In this document: piece after piece, positions 41,871 to 50,906 of the stretch
How positions within the stretch are numbered: position 1 is the first letter of the stretch
How the letters are laid out: every line of letters starts with the position of its first letter
Notes under the pieces: model-generated
The model's database searches: none
Told to the model about the DNA's origin: nothing
What the model saw: only the letters and a program-made list of their open reading frames with translations
Position numbers and translations under genes: made by a program
From: Sulfidibacterium sp964549335
GTDB lineage: Bacteria; Bacteroidota; Bacteroidia; Bacteroidales; F082
DNA length: 64,000 bases
Reading direction: 5' to 3'
Assembly (NCBI GenBank): GCA_964549335.1
Contig: CAZJUQ010000038.1
Span: forward strand, 1-64,000

Positions 41871-42524
41871 ATGAAAAAATTATTAATGTTATTTGTAGCA
41901 CTTGCTACCTCGGGGATAATGTACGGACAACTGCATTTCGGACCCCAAATTGGTTTTTCATCCTCGAACTTGTCGTTAAATACCGATTCCATAACAAATA
42001 ATTTGAAAAACAATTTCATGTTCGGGGTTTTTGTCCGTATGGGTAATAAATTCTATGTTCAACCCGAAGTGAACTGGGTAACACAGGGAAGTGTTTTCCG
42101 TTACCCTTCGGTAAGTCTTAACGGTGTTAACCTGAGCCCGGTGGAACAAAACATCAAATTGAGCACAATTCAAATTCCTGTAAACGCAGGATACAGAATA
42201 ATCAATATCGGTGTGGCAAACATTAGGGTGCACGGAGGTGTTACGGCAAGTATTGTTACCGACAAAACCATTAACAATACCGACGACGACAACTCCATTG
42301 GCCAAGATTTGTTGGACCCCATCACCGAAGAGGATATCAGCGATTTGCAATGGCAATACCAAATAGGTGCAGGCGTGGACGTTCTTATGTTCGCTCTTGA
42401 TGTCAGCTATTACGGCGGCATTAACGATTTGGTAAACGGCAATGTCAGCTACAACAACACAACACACAGCATTTCGTCAAAATCGAACGTCTTTATGGTT
42501 ACGCTCGGCTGGAAAATATTTTAA
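41871..42524 (+). CDS. Small outer-membrane beta-barrel protein
   Basis: A 217-residue protein with a signal peptide ('LMLFVALATSGIMYGQ') and a mature part typical of the porin-family/OmpW-like PorT barrels of Bacteroidota: 'LHFGPQIGFSSSNLSL', 'IQIPVNAGYRI' and a final strand 'SNVFMVTLGWKIF' ending in Phe. An upstream in-frame ATG would add eight charged residues; the chosen start fits the signal and promoter better. The function is unknown. It has its own promoter and terminator, so it is monocistronic. Confidence 0.8.
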   Translation: MKKLLMLFVALATSGIMYGQLHFGPQIGFSSSNLSLNTDSITNNLKNNFMFGVFVRMGNKFYVQPEVNWVTQGSVFRYPSVSLNGVNLSPVEQNIKLSTIQIPVNAGYRIINIGVANIRVHGGVTASIVTDKTINNTDDDNSIGQDLLDPITEEDISDLQWQYQIGAGVDVLMFALDVSYYGGINDLVNGNVSYNNTTHSISSKSNVFMVTLGWKIF

Positions 42525-42551
42525 CGATCGGTTATTAATATTTAATGCTTT

Positions 42552-42580
42552 AATGTCAGCTTTGATGCTGGCATTTTTTA
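42552..42580 (+). terminator. Intrinsic terminator of the barrel gene
   Basis: AATGTCAGC (42552-42560) pairs with GCTGGCATT (42567-42575) with one G-U, followed by TTTTTA. Confidence 0.75.
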
Positions 42581-42608
42581 TGTATTAAAAATAAATATGG
42601 TGGTAAAA

Positions 42609-43601
42609 ATGAAGTTTTTCAAAACCGTTCTCTTGTTGGCAGTAACAGTAATTATGTTTTCGTGTAAAAACGAAAACCGTTTCGACATTCCCGAATCGGA
42701 TTTGCCCGATGTAAAAATTCATATTAAACGTTACGGAAAAGCGCTTTTTGAAGCCGACACTTCTAACCTGAAACAGGAACTGAAAAAGCTGCAAAAACAA
42801 TTTCCTCTCTTTTTGAACGGCGATTTGGACGATACTGCAAATTTCAACAAGCTTTACCGCTATGTTACCGACACCCAAATAATTAAAGTGTATCATAAAA
42901 CCATGGAAGTTTTTCCCGGTTTAAAAAAACAGGAAAAGGATTTGAGCAACGCTTTTGCACATTTGAAATACTATTTTCCCGACTATCGTATTCCCGGCGT
43001 CTATTCTTACATATCCGACATACGTTTCGAGCAACCCGTAATAAAAGCCGATACTCTGCTTATTATTGCCCTTGACGATTATCTCGGCAAAGATTGTGAA
43101 TTTTATCCCGTTTTCAATATTCCGCGTTACAAAACAAGATGTATGACACCAGCGAATATTGCCGTTGACGTTATGAAAGAGGTATATTCGGTTGACTTTT
43201 TCAACGGAAACAAAACACGTACCGTCCTCGACCGCATGATAGAGCGCGGAAAACAACTCTATTTTCTCGATATGACAATGCCCCGTTTGCCCGATACATT
43301 AAAAATTTGTTACACCGCAAAACAGCTCGAATGGATAAAAAACCATAAAAGAGATGCCTGGGCTGCTCTTTTGGAAAACAAATTACTTTATTCAACACGT
43401 TTTGAAGCCATAAGGGAACTAACCGAAGAGGGACCTTTCACCAAAGGTTTCGGCAACAATTCGGCACCGGCAATAGGAACGTGGTTCGGATGGCAAATTG
43501 TTCGTACTTTTATGCAAAAAAACAAAAACATATCACCACGCCAACTTTTTCGAATACACGACGCACAAAAAATCCTTGAACAATCGGGATACAAACCGTA
43601 A
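42609..43601 (+). CDS. gldB: Gliding motility lipoprotein GldB
   Basis: A 330-residue lipoprotein. The lipobox 'TVIMFSC' ends the signal peptide; the start at 42609 fits it, with a second ATG four codons upstream. 'DVKIHIKRYGKALFEAD' near the N-terminus and 'LDDYLGKDCEFYP' in the middle are characteristic of GldB, which is needed for gliding in Flavobacterium. In non-gliding Bacteroidota GldB homologues also occur and the role there is unknown. The C-terminal half ('GNNSAPAIGTWFGWQIVR') resembles a zinc-protease-like fold. Confidence 0.85.
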   Translation: MKFFKTVLLLAVTVIMFSCKNENRFDIPESDLPDVKIHIKRYGKALFEADTSNLKQELKKLQKQFPLFLNGDLDDTANFNKLYRYVTDTQIIKVYHKTMEVFPGLKKQEKDLSNAFAHLKYYFPDYRIPGVYSYISDIRFEQPVIKADTLLIIALDDYLGKDCEFYPVFNIPRYKTRCMTPANIAVDVMKEVYSVDFFNGNKTRTVLDRMIERGKQLYFLDMTMPRLPDTLKICYTAKQLEWIKNHKRDAWAALLENKLLYSTRFEAIRELTEEGPFTKGFGNNSAPAIGTWFGWQIVRTFMQKNKNISPRQLFRIHDAQKILEQSGYKP

Positions 43602-43670
43602 AAACCTCTTCGGCATTTGCTTTCTTCATAAAAACAGAGTACCTTTAACCGCTTTTAAAAATTATCCGTT

Positions 43671-45011
43671 ATGAAAAAAATTCTTTACATCGTCTTGATT
43701 CTGTTTGTTGCGGCATTTATCTACGGCGCCAAATATCTGCTCGACAGAGCTCCAATATTCACGGGATATTCGGCAAAATATGTAGCTTCGTACAAATACC
43801 TGTCGGGAAGAGAACAAAAAGAGATTGAAAAAACCGATTTGGATTTCTTTCCCGTAAATCTTGCCAAGAATGTTGTTAACGACAAAGAGAAATCGGTTGT
43901 ATCCACTTTTTTGGGAAGAGCGGCACAAAAAGCCGTTTATCACGAAGGTTTGGGTTTTACCCTTGTGGCCGACGCCAACGAAGCAGACATTAAAATGATG
44001 ACAACACACGTAAAACCCCTGCCCGAACATCCGGAAAACATATATTGGCCTACAGGCGACAAATTGCGCGATACAATACCGCCGGCAATAAACATTAAAC
44101 GGTTGCATGCCGCCATCGATTCGGCGTTTAATAAAGGTAATACAAGAGCGGTGATAGTTGCTTACGACACTCTTTTTATGAGCGAAAAATACGGCGGCGG
44201 ATTCTCAAAAAACACACCTGTCCTCGGTTGGTCAATGACAAAAAGTATTACGGGAACTTTAGTGGGAATATTGGTAAAACAGGGCAAACTCGACATCCAT
44301 AAACCGGCACCCGTAAAAGAGTGGCAAAATGACGAAAGAAAAAAAATCACCCTTAACGATTTGTTGCACCAAAGCAGCGGACTCCAATGGGTCGAAGATT
44401 ACGGCGACATATCCGATGCCACAGTGATGCTATATCAAAAAGGAGATATGGCAAAATACGCCATTGACAAACCTGCACTCTATCCTCCCGACTCGGTTTG
44501 GTATTACTCTTCGGGAACCTCAAACATCATTTCGGAAATAATAAGGAGGGCTATAGGCAACGACCGTGAATACTGGGATTTTCCGCGTAAAGCCCTCTTT
44601 AACAAAATAGGAATGCGAAGCGCCATTATAGAAACCGACGCCGCCGGAAATTTTGTGGGCTCCTCCTACACTTTTGCCACAGCTCGCGACTGGGCACGTT
44701 TCGGACTGCTTTATCTCAAAAACGGCATATGGGGTAACGATACAATATTGCCTCCGGGGTGGGTTAAATATGCCACCACTCCCGCACGGAAATCAAACGG
44801 AGAATACGGAGCTCAGTTTTGGCTCAACAAGGCAAAAAAGGAGATCCCCGACGGCCCTGACGACATTTTTTATTGCGACGGCTTCCAAGGACAACGGGTA
44901 TATATCATCCCTTCAAAAAACATTGTCATAGTAAGATTGGGACTTAACGGTCACGGCGAGTTCGATTATAATAATTTCGTCATGTCAATCATACACGCAA
45001 TAAATAATTAA
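43671..45011 (+). CDS. Serine hydrolase of the beta-lactamase (class C / NylB-like) family
   Basis: A 446-residue protein with an N-terminal membrane segment (residues ~3-22). The catalytic motifs are S188-M-T-K191 (SxxK) and Y279-S-S-G, with the HxG/KTG-like third box less obvious ('CDGFQGQRVY'). 'LLHQSSGLQWVEDYG' and 'YTFATARDWARFGLLYLKNG' are typical of esterase/amidase relatives such as NylB. The substrate is unknown; membrane attachment suggests envelope or peptide substrates. No obvious operon partner. Confidence 0.85.
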   Translation: MKKILYIVLILFVAAFIYGAKYLLDRAPIFTGYSAKYVASYKYLSGREQKEIEKTDLDFFPVNLAKNVVNDKEKSVVSTFLGRAAQKAVYHEGLGFTLVADANEADIKMMTTHVKPLPEHPENIYWPTGDKLRDTIPPAINIKRLHAAIDSAFNKGNTRAVIVAYDTLFMSEKYGGGFSKNTPVLGWSMTKSITGTLVGILVKQGKLDIHKPAPVKEWQNDERKKITLNDLLHQSSGLQWVEDYGDISDATVMLYQKGDMAKYAIDKPALYPPDSVWYYSSGTSNIISEIIRRAIGNDREYWDFPRKALFNKIGMRSAIIETDAAGNFVGSSYTFATARDWARFGLLYLKNGIWGNDTILPPGWVKYATTPARKSNGEYGAQFWLNKAKKEIPDGPDDIFYCDGFQGQRVYIIPSKNIVIVRLGLNGHGEFDYNNFVMSIIHAINN

Positions 45012-45045
45012 TCTTTTTTATTCAAATTCTCTCGTATGCTTTTAC

Positions 45046-45053
45046 TACCTTTG
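45046..45053 (+). promoter_or_regulatory. -7 element of the flavodiiron gene
   Basis: TACCTTTG (exact TAnnTTTG), 14 bp before the start codon. Confidence 0.4.
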
Positions 45054-45067
45054 CACCCGTAAATTTA

Positions 45068-46285
45068 ATGAGTATTAATATGGAAAAACAAGATATTTTA
45101 CAGGTTTCCCCTTCAGTTAAATGGATAGGGGTAATCGATTACGACATAGTAACCTTCGACGTGGTAATGACTACCGAATACGGCTCAACATACAATTCAT
45201 ACTTTATCGATGCCGAAAAAAAGACAATAATCGACACCGCCAAAGAGACTTTTTGGCAAGAGTACGAGCGGAAAATAAAAGCCGTAGTAAATCCCCGGGA
45301 AATAGAATATATTGTAATGAACCATACCGAACCCGACCACTCGGGAAACTTGCAACGCCTTCTTGAACTGGCTCCCAAAGCAAAAGTAGTGGCTAGCGCC
45401 GCGGCAATAAAGTATCTTAACGATATGAATCTGAAAAATTTCGATTACATCATCGTAAAAGACGGCGACACACTCGACCTGGGGAACAAAACCCTTCGCT
45501 TTATTTCGGCTCCGAGCCTTCATTGGCCCGACACAATTTATTCCTACCTGGAAGAAGAAAACATACTCTTTACTTGCGACTCGTTCGGGTGCCATTTTGC
45601 AGACCCGAGAATGTTCGACGACCTTGTTGACGATTTCGATGTGGCTTTCCGCTATTACTTCGATGTCATTATCAAACCTTTCAGTAAATTTATGCTTAAA
45701 GCCATTGATAAAATCGACAAATTAAAGATTGATACAATATGTACCGGTCACGGTCCCATACTCCGGAAAAACTGGAAACATTACGTCGAGATGACACGCC
45801 TCTGGTCTCAAAAATTTGTCTTGCAACCGCAAAAAACAAAGGTGTTCATACCCTACGTTTCGGCATATCACCGTACCGGCATCATAGCCGAAGCCATCGG
45901 CCGCGGACTTCAAAAAGCAGGCAATATCGAAGTGGATATTATGGATATAGAACAACAACCTTTGGGTAAAATTGACATGAAACTTACTCAATGTAACGCC
46001 ATAATTGTAGGAAGTCCGGTAATAAACCAAAACATTTTGCTGCCCGTTTACAAACTTTTCGGGCTGATAAATCCTTATCGCGACAAAGGTAAATTGGCAG
46101 GTGCTTTCGGCTCGTACGGCTGGAGCGGCGAAAACAGAGTTATGATTGAGGCAAACCTTAGAAGTCTGAAACTGAAATATTTCGGCGAAGGCGTATTCTT
46201 TAAATTTGCCCCCGACGAAGAGGCAATGCAAAAAGCCGAAGCTTTCGGCGAAGCTTTCGGCAAGGCTTTGCTCGAAAAACAATAA
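45068..46285 (+). CDS. fprA: Flavodiiron protein (A-type flavoprotein)
   Basis: A 405-residue flavodiiron protein, which reduces O2 to water or NO to N2O in the cytoplasm. The metallo-beta-lactamase-like domain keeps all diiron ligands: H86, E88, D90 and H91 (H-x-E-x-D-H), H152, D171 and H228. The flavodoxin domain (residues ~255-400) has 'YVSAYHRTGIIAEAIGRG' for FMN binding and 'GAFGSYGWSGE'. It lacks a rubredoxin or reductase tail (class A). An alternative ATG lies four codons downstream. It protects anaerobes from O2/NO stress and fits the Fnr-like regulation theme of this region. Confidence 0.94.
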   Translation: MSINMEKQDILQVSPSVKWIGVIDYDIVTFDVVMTTEYGSTYNSYFIDAEKKTIIDTAKETFWQEYERKIKAVVNPREIEYIVMNHTEPDHSGNLQRLLELAPKAKVVASAAAIKYLNDMNLKNFDYIIVKDGDTLDLGNKTLRFISAPSLHWPDTIYSYLEEENILFTCDSFGCHFADPRMFDDLVDDFDVAFRYYFDVIIKPFSKFMLKAIDKIDKLKIDTICTGHGPILRKNWKHYVEMTRLWSQKFVLQPQKTKVFIPYVSAYHRTGIIAEAIGRGLQKAGNIEVDIMDIEQQPLGKIDMKLTQCNAIIVGSPVINQNILLPVYKLFGLINPYRDKGKLAGAFGSYGWSGENRVMIEANLRSLKLKYFGEGVFFKFAPDEEAMQKAEAFGEAFGKALLEKQ

Positions 46286-46351
46286 CGGCTTTTTGTTCCT
46301 TTTGCAAGGCAACCTCTTAAAAAGCTTTTGTTGTCATTATCATAAAACAAT

Positions 46352-47215
46352 ATGGTATTGAATTGTATTTTTAAAACGGCATTTTTACCGGCACGGAAAT
46401 CCACCCTCTTGATGTCCGTTCTGATGTTGATATTCTTTACGGGATGCACCCCCGAAATAAAACTTGCCAAAACCTATGTAAAAACTTTTAATAAAATTCC
46501 CGCTTTGGTTTTTATGCCAAAAATGGTTTTCAAATACAATCTTAAAACCGACAGTATTGATTTGACCGGCCTTAGCGATGCCGAAAAAGACTCCCTCTTG
46601 TGGTTCAATTCCGATTTTATTCAGTATATCGACGACTCCCTTTTCATAAGCAGCTATCAACACGGATATTTAACCGCTCTGAAACAGTACGGAATAATCC
46701 CGTTCACCGAAAAAAACATGGACGACTTCTTTGCAAACGACTCAGGAGGTTTTGTGGTTAATGTGGCACAAATAGAACTCGAAGAACAATATTATCCCTA
46801 CGTTGACGAAATGAACCTCGACGGAATTACTTATTCACACCATCATTTGCTAAATGCGTTGGATGTAAGTTCCTGGTTCGAATTGAAATTTGTCGATAAC
46901 CCCGACACCACTGAAACCCTTTTTGCCGAAACCATGCTTACCGACGACTTCGAAGGTTTTTTCGAACAAAACCCTTTTAGTCTGAAAATACAATATTTCT
47001 ATCACCTCGACAGCCTTACGGTCGAAAAAATTTATAATTATGCCGATGACTTGGGGAAAATATACGCATCATATACATACGATTATTTGTTGAACAAATA
47101 TCTAAAAGCCAATTTGTCTGCCACCGGCGAATTTAACGGTTACCTGCATTACGATCCCGTCAAAAAAGCTTTTATATTTGCCGGCGATGACAGATTTGTG
47201 CCGCTTGACGAATAA
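46352..47215 (+). CDS. Lipoprotein of unknown function
   Basis: A 287-residue exported protein: 'MLIFFTGCTPE' gives a lipobox with the Cys at residue ~31. The start codon is not firmly fixed, and an ATG further in ('MSVLMLIFFTG') would give a shorter, more typical signal. The mature part is acidic and helical/beta mixed ('KMVFKYNLKTDSIDLTGL', 'YLHYDPVKKAFIFAGDD') and resembles no family I know. It follows the flavodiiron gene by 66 bp and precedes the phosphofructokinase gene by 166 bp. Confidence 0.65.
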   Translation: MVLNCIFKTAFLPARKSTLLMSVLMLIFFTGCTPEIKLAKTYVKTFNKIPALVFMPKMVFKYNLKTDSIDLTGLSDAEKDSLLWFNSDFIQYIDDSLFISSYQHGYLTALKQYGIIPFTEKNMDDFFANDSGGFVVNVAQIELEEQYYPYVDEMNLDGITYSHHHLLNALDVSSWFELKFVDNPDTTETLFAETMLTDDFEGFFEQNPFSLKIQYFYHLDSLTVEKIYNYADDLGKIYASYTYDYLLNKYLKANLSATGEFNGYLHYDPVKKAFIFAGDDRFVPLDE

Positions 47216-47381
47216 TATAACTTTTTTTAACACCCTTTTAAGGGTAAATAAATTTCCCATTGGCTAACAGGAAAGAAAAATATAGAGGATTATTATAATT
47301 CATGTAACGAAGAAGCGGTGCCGCAAAAGAAAAAAGTTTGGCACATCTTTGTTTATTAAGTAAATACAAAATTTTAACCGG

Positions 47382-48476
47382 ATGAAAAGATTACTAATAG
47401 CAACAGGCGGTGGCGATTGCCCGGGACTTAATGCGGTAATAAGGGCGATTGTTCACAGAGCATCACAAGAAAAAGACTGGGAAATACTCGGAAGTATTCA
47501 AGCCTTTAACGGAGTGCTTTGGGAACCTACCGAAGTTGTTGTTCTTGACAACAAAAAAGTTGCCGGAATACATTTTCAGGGAGGAACAATAATAGAAACA
47601 ACCAACAAAGGAGGCCCCTTTGCTTGGCCAATAAAAGACAAAAACGGAAAATGGATTACCGTTGACCGCTCCGACGAGATGATAAGGAAGTTGCAAATAA
47701 TGCACATCGACGGAGTGATAAACATAGGCGGCGACGGCTCGCAACGCATTTCGCAAAAACTTTACGAAAAAGGACTTAACATAATAGGCGTTCCCAAAAC
47801 CATTGACAACGACCTGTCGTCAACCGACTCCACTTTCGGTTTCCAAACGGCTGTGCAAATTGCCACCGACGCCGTGGATAAACTGGTTACAACGGCAGCA
47901 AGCCACAACAGGGTTTTTATGCTGGAAGTTATGGGAAGAGAAGCCGGCTGGATAGCTCTTAATGCGGCAGTGGCGGGTGGCGCCGAAGTATGCCTCATAC
48001 CCGAAATTCCTTACGACATTAACAAGGTTAAAGAGGCTCTCGAAAAACGTTTCAGGTACGACAGGGGTTTTGCCGTGGTGGTGGTTGCCGAAGGAGCTCA
48101 CCCCAAAGGAGGCGATGTAGTGGCTCGCGAAGTTGACGAAATTGGTTATGAACACAAAAAACTCGGAGGAATTGCACGGCATCTAATAAAACAATTAAAA
48201 GAGGCCGGGTTTGAACACGACATGCGCGAAACCGTTTTGGGACACCTGCAACGGGGAGGTGTCCCAATAGCATACGACAGAGTGCTTTCGGCACAGTTCG
48301 GCGTTAAAGCCTTCGAAATGGCATTAAACAACGAATGGGGAAATATGGTGGCCTACCGCCATCCCGACTTTATTTCGGTGCCACTGAAAGAGGCTATTGC
48401 AAAACCAAACCTCGTTACAATTGATAATACTTTGGTAAAAACGGCAAAAGGTCTCGGAATTTCACTCGGCGATTAA
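47382..48476 (+). CDS. pfkA: 6-phosphofructokinase, mixed phosphate-donor signature
   Basis: A 364-residue phosphofructokinase that phosphorylates fructose-6-phosphate in glycolysis. 'TGGGDCPGLNAVIRA' binds the donor. The two positions that normally separate ATP from pyrophosphate users are mixed: GGDGS (116-120, Gly as in ATP enzymes) and PKTIDND (138-144, Lys139 as in PPi enzymes). 'MLEVMGREAGWIAL' and 'RGGVPIAYDRVLS' are further signatures. Such mixed enzymes are usually ATP-dependent, so the donor must be measured. Its stop codon overlaps the convergent receiver gene. Confidence 0.93.
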   Translation: MKRLLIATGGGDCPGLNAVIRAIVHRASQEKDWEILGSIQAFNGVLWEPTEVVVLDNKKVAGIHFQGGTIIETTNKGGPFAWPIKDKNGKWITVDRSDEMIRKLQIMHIDGVINIGGDGSQRISQKLYEKGLNIIGVPKTIDNDLSSTDSTFGFQTAVQIATDAVDKLVTTAASHNRVFMLEVMGREAGWIALNAAVAGGAEVCLIPEIPYDINKVKEALEKRFRYDRGFAVVVVAEGAHPKGGDVVAREVDEIGYEHKKLGGIARHLIKQLKEAGFEHDMRETVLGHLQRGGVPIAYDRVLSAQFGVKAFEMALNNEWGNMVAYRHPDFISVPLKEAIAKPNLVTIDNTLVKTAKGLGISLGD

Positions 48477-48880
48477 ACGGCTTCGCCTTCGGGTATGGAA
48501 ATACCCCACTTTTCAAAAACATTATAAAGATAAGATATACTTACAGGCTTGGGAATGTATTCGTCGCATCCCGCCGATAGACACTTCTCCCGGTCGCCGG
48601 GTAAGGCATACGCAGTAACAGCAACAACAGGAATGTTTTTCTTCATGTTTTTTATCTCTTGCGTAACCTTGTATCCGTTAATGTCGGGCAAAGCTATATC
48701 CATCAGCACAATATCAATATCCCTTTTGTCAGAAAAGGTTTTTATAGCCTCTTTTCCCATTTTCGCCCATATTATTTCGGGCTCAATGCTTTTTAATGCG
48801 CTTTTCAACAAAAGGTAACTGTATAAATCGTCTTCTACAATGAGTACTTTAGGAGTTTTAGATGATTTGGTATTGTGCAT
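48473..48880 (-). CDS. Stand-alone response regulator receiver protein
   Basis: A 135-residue single receiver domain without output domain. 'VLIVEDD' (acidic pocket), phosphoacceptor D61 in 'VLMDIALPD', a Thr in 'VVAVTAYAL' and the Lys in 'YIPKPV' are all intact. The chosen ATG (48880) starts right before the domain; the frame extends 19 codons upstream but the residues look non-coding. It probably shuttles phosphate in a phosphorelay or acts by protein contact. It converges on pfkA with overlapping stops (TTAA). Confidence 0.88.
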   Translation of the reverse strand: MHNTKSSKTPKVLIVEDDLYSYLLLKSALKSIEPEIIWAKMGKEAIKTFSDKRDIDIVLMDIALPDINGYKVTQEIKNMKKNIPVVAVTAYALPGDREKCLSAGCDEYIPKPVSISYLYNVFEKWGISIPEGEAV

Positions 48881-49002
48881 AATGTTTTTTTTCGGGTAAG
48901 TTTCGGGCAAATATAGATAAATTTTCAAAAAAAGCAAATGCTGTTTTCGATTTTTTTTACCTTAAAAAAACGGGCAATAAAAAACTTTTTTCACACGTGT
49001 AA

Positions 49003-49033
49003 TTTGTGAATCTTGATATATTTATTATTTTTG
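49003..49033 (+). promoter_or_regulatory. Consensus promoter of tRNA-Ser
   Basis: TTTG (49003-49006), 19 bp, TATTTTTG (49026-49033), 13 bp before the tRNA 5' end. This is a textbook Bacteroidota -33/-7 promoter and the best one in the window. Confidence 0.8.
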
Positions 49034-49045
49034 CCGCCCTATTAC

Positions 49046-49130
49046 GGAGAGTTGGCAGAGTGGTCGAATGCGGCGGTCTTGAAAACCGTTGACCTTCACG
49101 GGTCCGGGGGTTCGAATCCCTCACTCTCCG
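49046..49130 (+). tRNA. tRNA-Ser (UGA anticodon)
   Basis: An 85-nt cloverleaf with a long variable arm, as in class II tRNAs. The acceptor GGAGAGT (49046-49052) pairs with ACTCTCC (49123-49129), followed by discriminator G; CCA is not encoded. The anticodon loop is CTTGAAA with anticodon TGA, reading UCA. The T-arm GGTTCGAATCC is canonical. Confidence 0.95.
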
Positions 49131-49138
49131 CCCTTGTC

Positions 49139-49174
49139 AGCCTGTTTGTTTATCACAACAGGCTTTCTTTTTTT
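49139..49174 (+). terminator. Intrinsic terminator of tRNA-Ser
   Basis: AGCCTGTT (49139-49146) pairs perfectly with AACAGGCT (49157-49164), followed by TTC and a run of T. Confidence 0.85.
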
Positions 49175-49195
49175 ATCGTTTAAAACTAAAAGTGT

Positions 49196-49203
49196 TACCT
49201 TTG
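49196..49203 (+). promoter_or_regulatory. -7 element of tpiA
   Basis: TACCTTTG (exact TAnnTTTG), 25 bp before the tpiA start codon. Confidence 0.45.
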
Positions 49204-49228
49204 ACCCTGAATTTTAAAACATAAGATT

Positions 49229-49984
49229 ATGCGAAAAAATATTGTTGCCGGAAATTGGAAAATGAACCTCACATTTCAACAAGCAGACGAACTTATTGAC
49301 GACCTTGCAAACAGCCTTGACGAAGACAGGGTAAAATGCGAAGTGGTGGTTTGTCCACCGGCAGTATATCTGGAAATAGCAACCGACTATGCCGACGTTT
49401 GCAAACTGAAAACGGGAGCTCAAAATGTAAGCCAATACGAAAAAGGGGCTTTTACCGGCGAAATATCAGCCGAAATGCTTGCCTCAATGGATGTGGAATA
49501 CTGCATAATAGGACACAGCGAACGCAGAAAATATTTCGGCGAAACAAACAAACAAATTTCGTTGAAAACCGACCGCCTTCTCGACCACGGCATAAAACCT
49601 ATTTTCTGCTGCGGTGAAGTACTTGAAGAGCGTGAACAAAACAAACAATTTGAGGTTGTGAAAAAACAAATCGAAGAGAGTTTGTTCCACCTGAATAAAG
49701 ATGAATTTTCAAATGTAGTTATTGCATACGAGCCCGTTTGGGCAATAGGCACCGGAAAAACGGCATCGCCGCAACAAGCCCAGGAAATGCACGCCTTCAT
49801 TAGAAGTTTAATAGCCGGAAAATACGGTAACGAAACAGCCGAAAACACCTCGATACTTTACGGAGGAAGTTGTAACGCCTCCAACGCAAAAGAGCTCTTT
49901 GCCAACCCCGATGTTGACGGCGGACTCATTGGCGGCGCCTCGCTTAAAAAAGATGAATTTCTAAAAATCACTCTCAGTTTTTAA
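49229..49984 (+). CDS. tpiA: Triosephosphate isomerase
   Basis: A 251-residue TIM-barrel enzyme interconverting dihydroxyacetone phosphate and glyceraldehyde-3-phosphate. The active-site Lys is in 'AGNWKMN', the His in 'IIGHSERR' and the Glu in 'AYEPVWAIGTGKTA'; 'GLIGGASLK' binds phosphate. Length is standard. It is transcribed from its own promoter behind the tRNA terminator; prmA follows 83 bp downstream. Confidence 0.97.
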   Translation: MRKNIVAGNWKMNLTFQQADELIDDLANSLDEDRVKCEVVVCPPAVYLEIATDYADVCKLKTGAQNVSQYEKGAFTGEISAEMLASMDVEYCIIGHSERRKYFGETNKQISLKTDRLLDHGIKPIFCCGEVLEEREQNKQFEVVKKQIEESLFHLNKDEFSNVVIAYEPVWAIGTGKTASPQQAQEMHAFIRSLIAGKYGNETAENTSILYGGSCNASNAKELFANPDVDGGLIGGASLKKDEFLKITLSF

Positions 49985-50067
49985 CCCTAACACGTCGCCG
50001 TTTATGCCGGTAAACACCGGTTGTTAACGGATAATTGTACTTTTTTCAAAACAAATTATCGAAAAGA

Positions 50068-50904
50068 ATGGATTATTACCGAATTAGTTTTGACAAATCG
50101 GAGTCGGAGGTGGATAATGAAATTTTTATCGCCTTTCTCGCCGAATACGGCTTCGAAAGTTTTGAAGAAACAGAAAACAAAATTGCGGGATACATCCCCG
50201 TAAACAAGTTTTCGGAAAAAGAGTTGGAAAAAATACCTTTCGAAAACAGAAGCATCTTTTTGAAATCGATGAAAAAAGAGAAAATAGCCGAACAAAACTG
50301 GAATGCCGTTTGGGAAAGCAATTATCCGCCGGTAGAAATTGAAAACAAAATATTTATTTACGCCCCTTTTCACAAAAAAAGGGATGGTTTTCCGTATCAA
50401 ATACTCATAAAGCCCAAAATGTCTTTCGGTACGGCACATCACGAAACAACAGCCATGATGATGACACTGATGCTCGAAGAGGATTTTACCGGCAAAAACA
50501 TTCTTGATATGGGTAGCGGCACCGCCGTACTCGCCATTTTGGCTTCAATGAAAAACGCCGCACATGTCGATGCCGTCGATAATGACAGTTGGGCATTCGA
50601 CAACGCCGCCGAAAACATAAAACTTAACAACATAAATAACATTACACCCATGCTCGGCGACGCCTCTTTGTTGAAAATACCGGAAAATTACCACATAATT
50701 TTAGCCAACATAAACAAAAACATTCTATTAAACGATATCCCGGCTTATGCAAAAAGCTTGAAAAAAGGGGGCTCTATCTTTTTTAGCGGCTTTTACAATA
50801 CCGATTTGGACGACATAAAAAATAAAGCCGGACAATTTGAGTTATTATACGATAAACACATCGAAAAAAACAGATGGATTGCCGCACGTTTCATAAAAAG
50901 ATAA
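50068..50904 (+). CDS. prmA: Ribosomal protein L11 methyltransferase
   Basis: A 278-residue PrmA, which methylates ribosomal protein L11. The SAM motif is 'ILDMGSGTAVLAILAS' and 'LANINKNILL' is the N-x-N-type post-motif of the family (in place of DNPP-like signatures). 'MSFGTAHHETTAMMM' marks the active site region. The ATG at 50068 is preferred over an upstream in-frame TTG that adds 11 residues. The next, giant gene begins essentially at its stop codon. Confidence 0.92.
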   Translation: MDYYRISFDKSESEVDNEIFIAFLAEYGFESFEETENKIAGYIPVNKFSEKELEKIPFENRSIFLKSMKKEKIAEQNWNAVWESNYPPVEIENKIFIYAPFHKKRDGFPYQILIKPKMSFGTAHHETTAMMMTLMLEEDFTGKNILDMGSGTAVLAILASMKNAAHVDAVDNDSWAFDNAAENIKLNNINNITPMLGDASLLKIPENYHIILANINKNILLNDIPAYAKSLKKGGSIFFSGFYNTDLDDIKNKAGQFELLYDKHIEKNRWIAARFIKR

Positions 50905-50906
50905 GA

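Noticed and set aside
45722..46312. Minus-strand open frame (196 codons) opposite the flavodiiron gene
   Set aside because: The flavodiiron frame has all ligands and a flavodoxin domain; the antisense frame has no support.
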